A stretch of DNA of 64,000 nucleotides. Origin: Roseburia_C sp031555935 (GTDB lineage: Bacteria > Bacillota > Clostridia > Lachnospirales > Lachnospiraceae). Position numbers and translations under genes: made by a program. The stretch spans positions 117,077 through 181,076 of the forward strand of contig JAVBTX010000010.1 of NCBI GenBank assembly GCA_031555935.1. Reading direction: 5' to 3'. Shown here piece after piece: positions 25,571-35,742 of this stretch; position 1 is the first letter of the stretch; the number at the start of each line of letters is the position of its first letter. The notes under the pieces are model-generated. The model was not told where the DNA came from. It ran no database searches and saw nothing but the letters and a program-made list of their open reading frames with translations.

Positions 25571-26608
25571 ATGAAAAAAATAGTTGAAAAACCGTGGTCG
25601 AATGCATTACGAATATTGGGAATTACAATTGCGGTATATCTGGGTATGAAATATCTGCTACCAATTGTATTTCCCTTTTTTATTGCCGGAATACTGGCAT
25701 TATTTCTGCACCGAACCGTGGACCGAGTTGAAAAGAGAATAAAGTTACCCCGTGGCATAATAAGCTTTGTCATTTTAGTGCTGTGCGGTCTGGTGATTGG
25801 AATTCCATTGCTGCTAATTGGCTGGCAGTTGATTAAACAGCTGTGCAGTTTAATTGGCGGTTATGCAATCTGGAAAGGAGAGATTGAAGGAATCTGGGGA
25901 GGCTGCTGCGGTCGGATTGAACAGCTAATTGGAATTCAAGCGGAGATTATTCAAGAATGGGGAACCAGTCGCATGGATGGTGTGATGGAAACCATGCAGG
26001 AAGAGGTAGTGCCATTTCTGATGAATCTATCCTTGGCAGGAATGAAGCGGCTGGCGGGATTTTTTTGGAAGTTTATTGTCACAATGGTAGCCACCATTTT
26101 GCTGCTGTCAGATTATGATGATATTCGGAGGCGGATTATGAAGACGCAAATGGGAGAATTTCTGGAATGTATCAGTCTGGACTCAAAGCATGCGGGCGGA
26201 ACCTATTTGAAATCCCAGCTAATCATCTTGCTGATTATCAGTGGTGTCTGCGTTGTCGGACTATTTCTAACCGGCAGTCCCTATGCATTGTTGGCGGGAA
26301 TCGGCATTGGACTATGCGATGCATTGCCCTTTATTGGAACTGGAACTATTTTTGTGCCGTGGCTGATTATCAAATTATTTCAAGGAGAGTATCTTCTCGC
26401 ATTAGCATATGGTCTGATATATATTATCTGTAATTTGATTCGTGAATTTTTAGAGCCGAAATTAGTCGGAAAAGAGCTGGGTATTCACCCCTTCTTTGTC
26501 ATCTTCAGCTTGTATGTGGGGATTACCGTGTATGGAGGAATTGGCGTGATATTAGGGCCGATATCAGCGTTACTGATTTTTGAGTTTTATATTATGTTGA
26601 AAATATAA
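25571..26608 (+). CDS. AI-2E/YtvI-family membrane protein
   Basis: A polytopic protein (345 residues) with about seven hydrophobic helices: two near the N-terminus (16-55), one or two at 60-85, then after a long soluble loop further ones from about 165 to the end. The block YALLAGIGIGLCDALPFIGTGTIFVPW and the EPKLVGKELGIHPF segment mark the AI-2E transporter family. The size and Clostridia context resemble the sporulation protein YtvI. Function is poorly known; transport is only an inference. No clear ribosome site precedes the ATG. Confidence 0.8.
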   Translation: MKKIVEKPWSNALRILGITIAVYLGMKYLLPIVFPFFIAGILALFLHRTVDRVEKRIKLPRGIISFVILVLCGLVIGIPLLLIGWQLIKQLCSLIGGYAIWKGEIEGIWGGCCGRIEQLIGIQAEIIQEWGTSRMDGVMETMQEEVVPFLMNLSLAGMKRLAGFFWKFIVTMVATILLLSDYDDIRRRIMKTQMGEFLECISLDSKHAGGTYLKSQLIILLIISGVCVVGLFLTGSPYALLAGIGIGLCDALPFIGTGTIFVPWLIIKLFQGEYLLALAYGLIYIICNLIREFLEPKLVGKELGIHPFFVIFSLYVGITVYGGIGVILGPISALLIFEFYIMLKI

Positions 26609-26699
26609 AAAATTTCATTCTGGCTATGTTTTCTTGCAGACAGCAAGTCCCCCAATTTGTTATAATTGATATAATAATGATTACAAAAGAGGTGGTCGC

Positions 26700-28277
26700 T
26701 TGGAAACGCTAAAATTGCTGATTGTAGATGATGAGAAAATAATTTTAAGAGGATTGGTAGAAACCTTTCCTTGGGCAGAAATGGGATATGAAATTGTCGG
26801 GACGGCGATGAATGGGGAAGAGGCCTTGGAAAAAATTCGGGTGGTGGAGCCGGATGTTGTTTTAACGGATATCTGCATGAAGCGCATGGATGGCATTCAG
26901 CTCATGGAAGAGACGGGAAAAAGCAATCCAACCATTAAATTTGTGGTCTTAAGTGCCTATAAGGATTTTGATTATGCCAAGGAAGCATGCCGCTTGGGGG
27001 CAGTGGCATATTTGCTCAAGCCAGTTACCGATGAAGTGATTGAGGTAATGAAAAAGGTCCATGATATTTCATTGCAGGAAAAGGAACAGCGAATCAATTA
27101 TTTTAATTGGAAAAAATTCCTGTTAGAGGATGAGGAAAACTTTTTCTGTCATATGCTGGAACGCTATTTAAAAGGGGCGGTGGGCAAGGCAGAATTTGTC
27201 AATGTTTGTGCCGCCATCAAGAATCGCGGCTACGATGAGCACTATGTTGTTGCTGTTAGTATCGATGTGGATGCCGTTTACAAAATATCGGCGCAGCAGG
27301 AATATGATTCCCAGCGGTTTGCCTTGTATTCTTATTTGAAGGAAAAATTGCGGGAATTTCCGGCGTTTTGGGAGTTGGTCAATGAGGATGGCAGTCGTAC
27401 CTATATGATCAGCCTGGGCGACAAGGAGGGAAATGCCAAACTAAAGCTATTGCTGGGTGGTATTCATGCTTATACTGGTTTTGAAATCACGTCAGCGATT
27501 ACGGATGCCTATCTCGGCATTGATGGAATGTATCAAGCTTTTTGGCAGGTGAAAAAGCTGTATGAACAGGCCAGTGAGGAAGGCGTTGCAATGCTTGAGG
27601 AATCAGGCAGTATTCCGCAAAATGCCGCACCAGCATATCCGCTTGAAATCGAAAATCAGATTGTTGCGGCCGTTCGTCGTGGCGAGGAGGACCAAGTCAA
27701 AGCTGGCTGTGTCAATTTTATTGGTGTGCTGGGCGAGGATGAAAATACCAATAAAATATTTCTGCATCAATTGGTGGTTCGGGTCCAGTTGATGCTAAAT
27801 GATTCTTATGGCTTAAGTGAAAATGTCGTTAAGGGATTTGAGGATTTTTACCGAATGCTGTTTCAATATCCGGCGGCCAAGCTGGTACATATTATGTATG
27901 AACTATTATTATTGATTGTCAAAGAACGAATGCAGGCAGTTCCCAAAGGAGAAGAAGAAAAATATGTAACTTATATTCGTCGTGCCTGTGAATACATGAA
28001 TGAGCATATGGAGGAGGAAACCCTGTCTGTTGTGCAGGTATCAGAAGAGGTGTTTTTGAATCCAGTTTATTTTGGTCGTGTTTTTAAGACGGTAAAAAAC
28101 ATGTCATTTAAACAGTATTTGTTGATGATTCGAATGGAAAAGGCGAAACAACTGCTACTAAATACAGCAATGCATGTGACTGAAATCTGTGTGGCGGTGG
28201 GAATTCCCAATCCGTCTTATTTTGCTAAATTGTTTAAGCAGTACACGGGCGTGCTGCCAAGCGACTATAAAAAGTAA
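26700..28277 (+). CDS. YesN-type response regulator with AraC DNA-binding domain
   Basis: Receiver domain (about 4-120, phosphoacceptor D57 in VVLTDICMKRMDG), a long middle region (about 130-420) and a C-terminal AraC helix-turn-helix pair (about 425-525: LSVVQVSEEVFLNPVYFGRVFK and VTEICVAVGIPNPSYFAKLFKQYTG). Such regulators activate carbohydrate-uptake or degradation genes. Starts with TTG at 26700, with AGAGGTGG just before it. The YesM-type kinase follows 14 bases downstream. A TATAAT at 26661-26666 is a possible -10 box without a clear -35. Confidence 0.92.
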   Translation: METLKLLIVDDEKIILRGLVETFPWAEMGYEIVGTAMNGEEALEKIRVVEPDVVLTDICMKRMDGIQLMEETGKSNPTIKFVVLSAYKDFDYAKEACRLGAVAYLLKPVTDEVIEVMKKVHDISLQEKEQRINYFNWKKFLLEDEENFFCHMLERYLKGAVGKAEFVNVCAAIKNRGYDEHYVVAVSIDVDAVYKISAQQEYDSQRFALYSYLKEKLREFPAFWELVNEDGSRTYMISLGDKEGNAKLKLLLGGIHAYTGFEITSAITDAYLGIDGMYQAFWQVKKLYEQASEEGVAMLEESGSIPQNAAPAYPLEIENQIVAAVRRGEEDQVKAGCVNFIGVLGEDENTNKIFLHQLVVRVQLMLNDSYGLSENVVKGFEDFYRMLFQYPAAKLVHIMYELLLLIVKERMQAVPKGEEEKYVTYIRRACEYMNEHMEEETLSVVQVSEEVFLNPVYFGRVFKTVKNMSFKQYLLMIRMEKAKQLLLNTAMHVTEICVAVGIPNPSYFAKLFKQYTGVLPSDYKK

Positions 28278-28291
28278 AGGCGGGTATCAAG

Positions 28292-30055
28292 GTGAAGAAA
28301 TTTTTCTATGGAATCGGAAAGAAATTTTTGCTGTCTGCAATCGGCTTGATTGCGCTGGCAGTGCTGGCGGTTACAGCGAGTGTAATGGTCGTGATTAACC
28401 GGAATGAGATTGCCAATATGGAGGAAGAATATGCTAGTAAAACGAGAAACATTTACTATGCATTTGATGCCATTTATAAAAATCTCGACGGATTAACCGA
28501 TGACCTAATCTTAAATGATTATATCCAAAAAACATTGGGCAGCGAAAAACTATCGGCAACTGACCGGGAAATGTTGTTGCGCTCTCTTTCCTATATGAAC
28601 AACGAATATATTCAATATTATTACTATCTGGATAATAAGCGAAACTTCTACTCACAAAAAAATCTGGTCTGGGATGGAACGAAGTTTCATCAAGCCCAAA
28701 TGTACGAAAAGCTTCAGGAATCGTATGCGAAGACGCATTTAATCTGGGCGGATGCCTATCCGCTTAATTTGGATGGATACCGGCTGATGATTGGGAGAAA
28801 TGTGCAGCCACTGAATCAGTCTGAAGGGTCAGGTGTTCTATATCTGGTTTTAAAGGATTCGCTGTTAGAGGACGTGGTATTGGCGGCGGATGATTCGGCT
28901 GGAATATATTTTGTGTTAGACGATGAGGGTACAATTTGTTATCAGTCAGAAATTGAAGACTACTCCGTCGAACGAGAGCTGCAAAAGGCGGTAACCACAG
29001 CGGTTAGTGAGGTGGCGGCAAGCGGCAGGAAGGAATCCCGGATTCATATTGATGAGGGTATCCTATGCTGCAAAATGCATGAAGATACCGGCTTTGTCCT
29101 GGTCTCGTTCGTGCCCAATGCGATGATATCCCAAGTTATGCGTGAAATAACCACCGTGATTTTACTAGTGGTACTAGTGGTATTACTAGGGGCATTTTTC
29201 TTAAGCAGCTATTTGTCAAAGCGATTATCAAGACCAATTAAGCAGCTCAATTTATATATGACGAATTTTAGCGGTGAGAGCTTACATATGCCAATCCATA
29301 TTGAAACCAATACAGAACTGGATAGTATCGGAGAATCTTACAATGCCATGCTCGGTCAGATTGATGAATTACTAACGCAGGTGAAACAGCAGCAGGAGCA
29401 TTTAAAGAACGCTCAGATGCAAACATTAATGTATCAGGTGCACCCACATTTTCTCTATAATACATTGGGCAATATTCACATGCTCGCGCGGTTGAATGGC
29501 GAGACAACAATTGCGGAAATGATTGGGGCATTGTCAACGTTCCTGAGACTGACGTTAAATAATGGGAAGGATTTCATTACCTTAAAGGATGAATTGGAAC
29601 ATGTAAAATCCTATCTGGATATTATGCGGATTCGCAATGATGATGTGTTCCGTTATGAAGTGGATTGTGAAGATGGTTTGCTGACAGAACGAATTATCAA
29701 ACTAATTCTTCAACCACTCGTTGAAAATGCGATTAAGCATGGTTTTGCCGAAATGGACGCGGGCGGGATTATTAAAGTGAGTATTTGTTTAGAAGACGAA
29801 TATCTGCATTTGGCAATCAGCGACAATGGCGCGGGTATCCCACCAGATGTTTTGAACCGAATTAATCGACTGGAAAATAACTGGGACGAGCCGGATAGCA
29901 AGATGGGGGTTGGAATCCGTAATGTTGTTTATCGTTTGAAAATCCAATATCATGAAAAAGTACACTTTAGCTATGAGAGTGAGCAGGGCTGGACGACCGG
30001 CCATATTAGGATTCATACATCTGCATTGGTGGAATGGAAGGAGGACGGGAAATGA
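28292..30055 (+). CDS. YesM-type membrane sensor histidine kinase
   Basis: Transmembrane helices at about 13-36 and 288-306 enclose a sensor domain of about 250 residues outside the cell. HAMP about 307-360, then the His-kinase domain with HPHFLYN (384-390, phosphoacceptor H386), followed by HATPase_c with LQPLVENAIKHGF and DNGAGIP. 587 residues. GTG start. It is the partner of the AraC regulator upstream. Its stop codon overlaps the binding-protein start (ATGA), so the three proteins are probably made together. Confidence 0.93.
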   Translation: MKKFFYGIGKKFLLSAIGLIALAVLAVTASVMVVINRNEIANMEEEYASKTRNIYYAFDAIYKNLDGLTDDLILNDYIQKTLGSEKLSATDREMLLRSLSYMNNEYIQYYYYLDNKRNFYSQKNLVWDGTKFHQAQMYEKLQESYAKTHLIWADAYPLNLDGYRLMIGRNVQPLNQSEGSGVLYLVLKDSLLEDVVLAADDSAGIYFVLDDEGTICYQSEIEDYSVERELQKAVTTAVSEVAASGRKESRIHIDEGILCCKMHEDTGFVLVSFVPNAMISQVMREITTVILLVVLVVLLGAFFLSSYLSKRLSRPIKQLNLYMTNFSGESLHMPIHIETNTELDSIGESYNAMLGQIDELLTQVKQQQEHLKNAQMQTLMYQVHPHFLYNTLGNIHMLARLNGETTIAEMIGALSTFLRLTLNNGKDFITLKDELEHVKSYLDIMRIRNDDVFRYEVDCEDGLLTERIIKLILQPLVENAIKHGFAEMDAGGIIKVSICLEDEYLHLAISDNGAGIPPDVLNRINRLENNWDEPDSKMGVGIRNVVYRLKIQYHEKVHFSYESEQGWTTGHIRIHTSALVEWKEDGK

Positions 30056-31296
30056 GAACAAGAATGAAAAAGGTCTGGCTTCCGTTGCTGTTAATTTCCA
30101 CGGTGCTAATCGGGTGCAGTCGGCCAGATACCATTAATGAGCAGGAAGAGGCGAATGGAACAGATGGAGCGGTAATAATTCCGGTTATGTTTCGGGTCAA
30201 TCCTGAAACAGATCAGCGTGAGAATGAAAATATGGTGGCTGAATTTAATCAGAAATACGAAGGGAAATATCAAATCGAGGTGCAATGGGTGACTGCGACC
30301 GAACAGGGATATCGGGAGAAGGTCAGAGTTTTGAACGCTTTAGACAAGCTGCCAGCCGTAATTACAGATGTGGCATTTAGTCCGGCTTTGTATAAGTCCA
30401 TGTCCGAAAATGGCCGCTTTGTCAACCTGCGTCCTTTTATGGAAGCCTCGGGAAAATGGGGTGAAATGATTGATGATGTGAGTATGGAAAGCTGCGTTGA
30501 AAAAAATGGTGAGATTTATTTATCTCCAGTTGATTCGGGACTGTTTTCCTCAGCCGGAATTTTTTATAATGAGAGTTTGTTACTTCAAGCTGGGATTGAA
30601 GAATTTCCAACCACCTGGGAGGCATTTTTCGAGATGCTGGATATCCTCAAACAGCAGGGCATAACACCGCTGTCACTGCATGGTGGGGGAACATATTGGG
30701 CGGCAATGCTAATCGCCACCGCTTATATGTCAAGCGAAGAGACAGGCAGCGCATTTTTGGCCGAAACCTTGCCGGATTCATATAACAATGCCAGTATGAA
30801 GCAGCTGCTGGAATGTGTCGATTTACTGTTTGATTATACAACTTCGGATGTGTTGGAATTGGATTTCTATGGTGCGGCGGAACGATTCTATCAAGGCGAA
30901 ACGGCGATGATTGCAAATGGATATTGGATGATGGCAGATATTCCGGGCAATATCAAGAATCAAGTTGGTTTTGCACCATTTCCGGAAAATACAATGATGG
31001 TGTCACCAAATATGTCGAGCTGGGCAGTCGTGTCCGGGTACAATAATGAAGTAACCGAGGGCGCTGTAGAATTTTTAAAATACCGTTACTTGAGCAGTAC
31101 CTTAGAACCATTTGGAGAGAACTCTTTGGAACAAAAATTTTGTGATACATTTAGAACTATCGAACATTCCTATCCTAATTATCAGCTACGTTGGAAGGAT
31201 AGTATTCAGAATGAATTCTTTGATGAGATGATACCTGAATTGCTAACGGGAAATGTTGGAGTTGATGAAATACTTAGGAAGATGAATCAACAATAG
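30052..31296 (+). CDS. Extracellular solute-binding lipoprotein (sugar-binding type)
   Basis: Family 1 solute-binding protein, typical of carbohydrate ABC importers. Signal peptide with lipobox LIGC (C22), then a two-lobed fold with NPETDQRENENMVAEFNQKY near the start, FYNESLLLQAGIEEFPTTWEAFFEMLDILKQ-type hinge region (in the middle) and GETAMIANGYWMM near the end. 414 residues. The frame opens at 30034, but those codons contain GGAGG seven bases before 30052, which is therefore the start. No permease or ATPase gene follows; a terminator does. A sensory role with the upstream kinase is likely. Confidence 0.9.
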   Translation: MRTRMKKVWLPLLLISTVLIGCSRPDTINEQEEANGTDGAVIIPVMFRVNPETDQRENENMVAEFNQKYEGKYQIEVQWVTATEQGYREKVRVLNALDKLPAVITDVAFSPALYKSMSENGRFVNLRPFMEASGKWGEMIDDVSMESCVEKNGEIYLSPVDSGLFSSAGIFYNESLLLQAGIEEFPTTWEAFFEMLDILKQQGITPLSLHGGGTYWAAMLIATAYMSSEETGSAFLAETLPDSYNNASMKQLLECVDLLFDYTTSDVLELDFYGAAERFYQGETAMIANGYWMMADIPGNIKNQVGFAPFPENTMMVSPNMSSWAVVSGYNNEVTEGAVEFLKYRYLSSTLEPFGENSLEQKFCDTFRTIEHSYPNYQLRWKDSIQNEFFDEMIPELLTGNVGVDEILRKMNQQ

Positions 31297-31310
31297 AAAA
31301 GCTCAGAATA

Positions 31311-31369
31311 AAAAAGGAAAGCCTGGTATATGGCTTTCCTTTTTGGGTTGTGCCCTAGTATGGGCACAA
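31311..31369. terminator. Bidirectional terminator between binding protein and pullulanase
   Basis: Perfect 13-bp stem (31311-31323 with 31332-31344), A-run on one side and T-run on the other, plus a second 8-bp hairpin (31348-31355 with 31362-31369). Both convergent genes are served. Confidence 0.9.
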
Positions 31370-31384
31370 TTGGAAGGGAGAGAT

Positions 31385-34300
31385 TTATTTCTTTATTTTT
31401 ACAGTAGCCGCCTGGCCTTTGTTCTTGAACAATTTGGTATAGGCACTAAGCTTACTCTTATTTACCTTAATGGTAGCATTCTTATGAATACCTTTGAACG
31501 CATCCTTGCCAACGCTTGTAATGTTATTACTCTTTACGGTAATTGTTTTTAGCTTCGAGCAGCCTTTAAACGCATTTTTACTGATAGCAGTTACCTTGTA
31601 AGTGTATCCCTGAATCTTAATGGTGGCTGGGATAGTTGCTTTGGTAATATTCTTACTGCTGACACCGTAAATGGTTACTTCACCTTTGGTTTTACTGGAT
31701 TTGGTTACTTGATAAACCAGTTTAGAGTTTTTATCGGTGTATTTTTTTCCTTTGGCAAGTAGTTTCTGGTTTTTAACTGTAATCTTACAAGTAGCGGTTA
31801 GCTTCGTTCCATCTGCGGTAGTCACGGTAATGGTACAGCTACCAGCTTTTTTTGCGGTTATTTTACCGGTGCTTGAAACAGTCGCAACTGTGTTGTTGCT
31901 GGTGCTCCAGGTAACGGCTTTGTTTGAAGTTGCCGCTGGTGATACCGTAGCTGTTAACTGATAAGTATCATCTAGGTCTAACGTCTTGCTAGAGCTATTT
32001 AATGTTACGGAGGTTGCTTTGGTAATTACAGTAATTGTACATTGGGCCCTTACACCAGAGCCATCATTGGCAGTTGCATAGATGATACAAGTACCAGCTT
32101 TTTTAGCGGTTACAAGTCCAGTGGATGCAGATACAGTGGCAATTGTGTTGTTGCTGGTGCTCCAAGTAACCGTTTTGTTGGTTGCATTGGTTGGATTAAC
32201 AGTTGCATTCAACTGATATGTTTCATTTAAACCAAGTGTCTTATTGGTGCTGTTTAAGGTTATGCTTGCTACTTTGGTAACAACGGTGATGGTACATTGT
32301 GCCATTACCTCAGAGCCATCGATAGCGGTTGCGGTAATTGTACATGAGCCAACCTTCTTGGCAGTTACCAGACCAGATGCAGATACTTTTGCAACAGTTT
32401 CATCAGAACTGCTCCAGGTACAAGCTTTGAGTGCAGCGTCGCTTGGCGTTACGGTAGGAGTCAACTGAACAGTACCATTGACAGTCAGCTCTTTGCTGCT
32501 ATGGTTTAGGGTTATGCCAATAACATTTGGTGTATAGGAAGCTTTATAGCTATCGCGATCAACAAGAACAAGAGTGCTCTGTGCTGGGATGCTAATGGTA
32601 GTACCGGATACACCAGACAATTTGGTTATGCCGGCATGGTCGCCATCGGCAACAACAATCCAATCACTTGGAACTACGCCGCTTGCGGTCTCAAGGGTCA
32701 CTGACTGCGCCGTTTGGTTGGCGTTCATTAATACTGCAACCGTTTGCCAGCCGGTGCTGGATGGATTTTCGATGGTATAGGCAACGACATTGTCAATGTT
32801 ATCGGTGCTAAAGGTAGTGGCATCTACTGTACTCATATCGGAAGCTGTAAATGGTGCAAATTTTTTTCTGAGGGTAATTAAGCCCTTATAATATTCATTC
32901 AGATCAGCAAATGTGCTCAGTCGATTCCAATCAATTTGGTTTACACTAATTGGCGATTGATAACTGTTTTCATCACCGCTCTTGGTTCTGGCCATTTCTT
33001 CACCAGCTTGAAACAGTGCCATACCCTGTGATGTTAAAACTGCGGAGGCAGCAAGTTTATTCATGGCTACTAAATTATTATCTCTGGCAGCAAAATCACC
33101 ATCATATTCCCCGCTCGTGCCATTTACCGAAATCATCAGTTTATCCCAAAGTGTGTGATTATCATGGACCGAGTTGTAGGACAAGCACTGTGATGGAGCT
33201 AATGCCCAGACGCTGGAATTGGTGGCACCGGCAACGGCTTTGGTGCTGCCTAAGATGCCTTGCATTACATCTTCATTCGTAAAGGTCGGAGAAGGCTCAC
33301 CATCATGAAGGCTTTGCGGCGTATTGATACCACCCTGAATAAAACCAGTTGCATCGGCGTTGAAAATATGTCCCTTTAAGGAGTCGCGAAGCTGGTCATT
33401 AAAAGCACCAATGCGAAGGTCCAGAAGGTTTATGTTTTTCTGATTAGCTAAAATAACGCCCTCATCTTCGGCTGTTGCACCGCCGGTCCACGGTTCGCCA
33501 TAAGTTAAAATTTTATCGCCATCTGGCAGCAGGTCTAAGGTATCGCGAATTTGATTCATTGTCACAGTATCATGGCAGCCCATTAAGTCAAAGCGGAAGC
33601 CGTCAATATGATATTCAGTTGCCCAATAGGAGATGGAGTCAATCATATATTTTCGGAACATTGCCCGTTCGCTGGCGGTCTCATTTCCACAGCCGCTGCC
33701 ATTTGAAAAGCTGCCGCTGGAGGTTAAACGGAAATAATAATTTGGTACGGTCCGGTTGAACCATGAGCCGGTTTTCGCATCGCCGCCAACATGATTGTAA
33801 ACGACATCCATGATGACACCAATATTAGCATCATGCAGTGCCATTACCATTTCCTTAAACTCTGTAATCCGAACATTTCCGTCAAATGGATTAGAGGAGT
33901 AGGAGCCTTCCGGTACATTGTAATTCTTTGGATTGTAGCCCCAGTTATAATCGTCATTGGTTTCATCATTGGCCTGATCAAATACTGGCAGTAACTGAAC
34001 GTAATTAATGCCAAGTTCTTTTAAGTAGTCAATGCCAGTGGCGATACTGGTAGCCGAGCCGTCACTGATTAGTTTTGTGCCCTGTTCAGTAAAGGCCATG
34101 TATTTTCCCTTGTTGGTAATACCAGAGTTTGCAGATTCAGAGAAGTCGCGAACATGTACTTCCCAGATGATTGCATCGGTTGGTTCATCGGTAGATACAT
34201 GAGTATCTAAGTCCCAGCCAGTCGGATTGGTTGCGTCTAAGTCAACCACCATCGAGCGGTCCCCGCTGACACCAGCGGCTTTGGCATAGACATCACCGGT

Positions 34301-35578
34301 TTCGTTGGTCTGCGCTTCGTAGCCATTTACAGTGGTAACCAGATAAGTGTAATAAACATTTGCCTGGTCACCAGCTACGGTAGCTGTCCAGATACCATTT
34401 AACCATTCGCCGGCAGTTAAGTCCTGCTCCATCGTAATGGTATCAATCACAGCAGCACCAGGTTCGTCATCACTTCCGGTTGCGTACAATTTTAGCTCTA
34501 CGTTGGTGGCAGTTGGTGCCCATACTTTAAAGGTAGTTTCGGTTTCTGTATAAACAGCACCTAAATCGTCGCCGTCATATGCAAATGCATCTAAATCTGC
34601 TGGTGTGGTATCGCTTGGCAGCAATATCTCATTCAGAATTTCAGCATCATTTGCAGAATTGAATAAGGTATCATCAGCAGCATTATAGATAAAGGTAACA
34701 GAAGACTGAGCGGCTAAAGTAAAATCACCTTCATTTGAAGTAGCAGCAGTATCTTTGGTGCTAGTATAATGATAGGTATCGGCACCTAAGACAATAGTTC
34801 CGATAAAGCCGTTTTTGCTAACCTGAATGAGTGGAAGTGTTTCACCTTCAATGGAGACGATTATTTCCGTGCCTAGGTTGGCGTCTGGGTCATTAACCGA
34901 ATCATAGGTTTCTGCCGTGAATGAGTTAGCCCATAAGGTGATGCTGTTACTTCCAGCCGATAATAGCGTTTGTTTGTTAGCGCCTGGTACTGCATAGGCC
35001 CAATCATTACTAAAGGCAATTTTGTAATTTAATGATGAAATATTTTGGGAGGTTGTGTAGTCAAATGTTTTCAAAAAACAACCGCCACCAATATATTCTA
35101 AATTACCTCTGGTGTCGCTAGGGCTCCAGCCGCTGAATGGTAATGATAAATTACCGCCAACGCTGCCGCCGCTTCGAAAATCACTAAAGTTTCCACACCA
35201 GGTAGCGGCATAGATAAAATCACTATCATTTGAGGTAAGGACAGTATCATTTTGGTAACGGATGTAAATGCTTTCTCCATTTGCCGCACCGGTAATGGTT
35301 CCGTTTTTGATTTCGATACCATTCTTACTAATCGTATAGGTGTTAACACCTTCGTCTAACACACATTTTGCTTCCCGTAAGCCACCTAGATAATAGTTCA
35401 TATAAATATCTGAACCATCATTTATACTAAGTGCATAAACATCTGCAACGGAATCCTCCGTCACGGTTTCGGCGTGAACTGTTTTTGGTGTCAGTGCTGA
35501 AAAATCAACACCCGTAAACGTCAGTGCCATACCAAGCATAACTGCAATCCCCTTTTTTAAGAAATGTTTGAATTTCAT
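31385..35578 (-). CDS. Secreted type I pullulanase with Ig-like and leucine-rich C-terminal modules
   Basis: Debranches pullulan, starch or glycogen outside the cell. Signal peptide ends near VHA (34-36). Residues 45-310 form two beta-rich starch-binding-like parts. The CBM48-like segment is 345-450. The GH13 catalytic domain (about 465-930) has YNWGYNP (544-550, type I pullulanase signature), VVYNHVGG, nucleophile D664 (GFRFDLMG), acid/base E695 (GEPW) and D806 (VHDNH). Three Big_2 Ig-like repeats follow (about 1017-1100, 1103-1185, 1188-1268), then a short leucine-rich repeat module (about 1300-1395). No LPXTG motif. 1397 residues, complete. The Ig and leucine-rich parts probably hold it at the cell surface. 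It faces the sugar-sensing operon at 26700-31296. Confidence 0.94.
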   Translation of the reverse strand: MKFKHFLKKGIAVMLGMALTFTGVDFSALTPKTVHAETVTEDSVADVYALSINDGSDIYMNYYLGGLREAKCVLDEGVNTYTISKNGIEIKNGTITGAANGESIYIRYQNDTVLTSNDSDFIYAATWCGNFSDFRSGGSVGGNLSLPFSGWSPSDTRGNLEYIGGGCFLKTFDYTTSQNISSLNYKIAFSNDWAYAVPGANKQTLLSAGSNSITLWANSFTAETYDSVNDPDANLGTEIIVSIEGETLPLIQVSKNGFIGTIVLGADTYHYTSTKDTAATSNEGDFTLAAQSSVTFIYNAADDTLFNSANDAEILNEILLPSDTTPADLDAFAYDGDDLGAVYTETETTFKVWAPTATNVELKLYATGSDDEPGAAVIDTITMEQDLTAGEWLNGIWTATVAGDQANVYYTYLVTTVNGYEAQTNETGDVYAKAAGVSGDRSMVVDLDATNPTGWDLDTHVSTDEPTDAIIWEVHVRDFSESANSGITNKGKYMAFTEQGTKLISDGSATSIATGIDYLKELGINYVQLLPVFDQANDETNDDYNWGYNPKNYNVPEGSYSSNPFDGNVRITEFKEMVMALHDANIGVIMDVVYNHVGGDAKTGSWFNRTVPNYYFRLTSSGSFSNGSGCGNETASERAMFRKYMIDSISYWATEYHIDGFRFDLMGCHDTVTMNQIRDTLDLLPDGDKILTYGEPWTGGATAEDEGVILANQKNINLLDLRIGAFNDQLRDSLKGHIFNADATGFIQGGINTPQSLHDGEPSPTFTNEDVMQGILGSTKAVAGATNSSVWALAPSQCLSYNSVHDNHTLWDKLMISVNGTSGEYDGDFAARDNNLVAMNKLAASAVLTSQGMALFQAGEEMARTKSGDENSYQSPISVNQIDWNRLSTFADLNEYYKGLITLRKKFAPFTASDMSTVDATTFSTDNIDNVVAYTIENPSSTGWQTVAVLMNANQTAQSVTLETASGVVPSDWIVVADGDHAGITKLSGVSGTTISIPAQSTLVLVDRDSYKASYTPNVIGITLNHSSKELTVNGTVQLTPTVTPSDAALKACTWSSSDETVAKVSASGLVTAKKVGSCTITATAIDGSEVMAQCTITVVTKVASITLNSTNKTLGLNETYQLNATVNPTNATNKTVTWSTSNNTIATVSASTGLVTAKKAGTCIIYATANDGSGVRAQCTITVITKATSVTLNSSSKTLDLDDTYQLTATVSPAATSNKAVTWSTSNNTVATVSSTGKITAKKAGSCTITVTTADGTKLTATCKITVKNQKLLAKGKKYTDKNSKLVYQVTKSSKTKGEVTIYGVSSKNITKATIPATIKIQGYTYKVTAISKNAFKGCSKLKTITVKSNNITSVGKDAFKGIHKNATIKVNKSKLSAYTKLFKNKGQAATVKIKK

Positions 35579-35697
35579 AAAAATCTCCTTTCATATTTGA
35601 AGCCTTGCTTGTTTTGTAATTTGATTGTATAACGGCATGGAAGGGACGTGTTAGCATATTTTATAGATGTAATACAACTTTTTAAACATGTTCATAA

Positions 35698-35734
35698 AAA
35701 ATGAACTGCCGCAAATTCTACGACAGTTCATTTT
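35698..35734. terminator. Terminator at the 3' end of the CoA-transferase gene
   Basis: Perfect 11-bp stem (35698-35708 with 35724-35734) with A/T-rich flanks. On the minus strand it is followed by TATGAAC, so the T-run is short. Confidence 0.7.
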
Positions 35735-35742
35735 ATTTAAAA

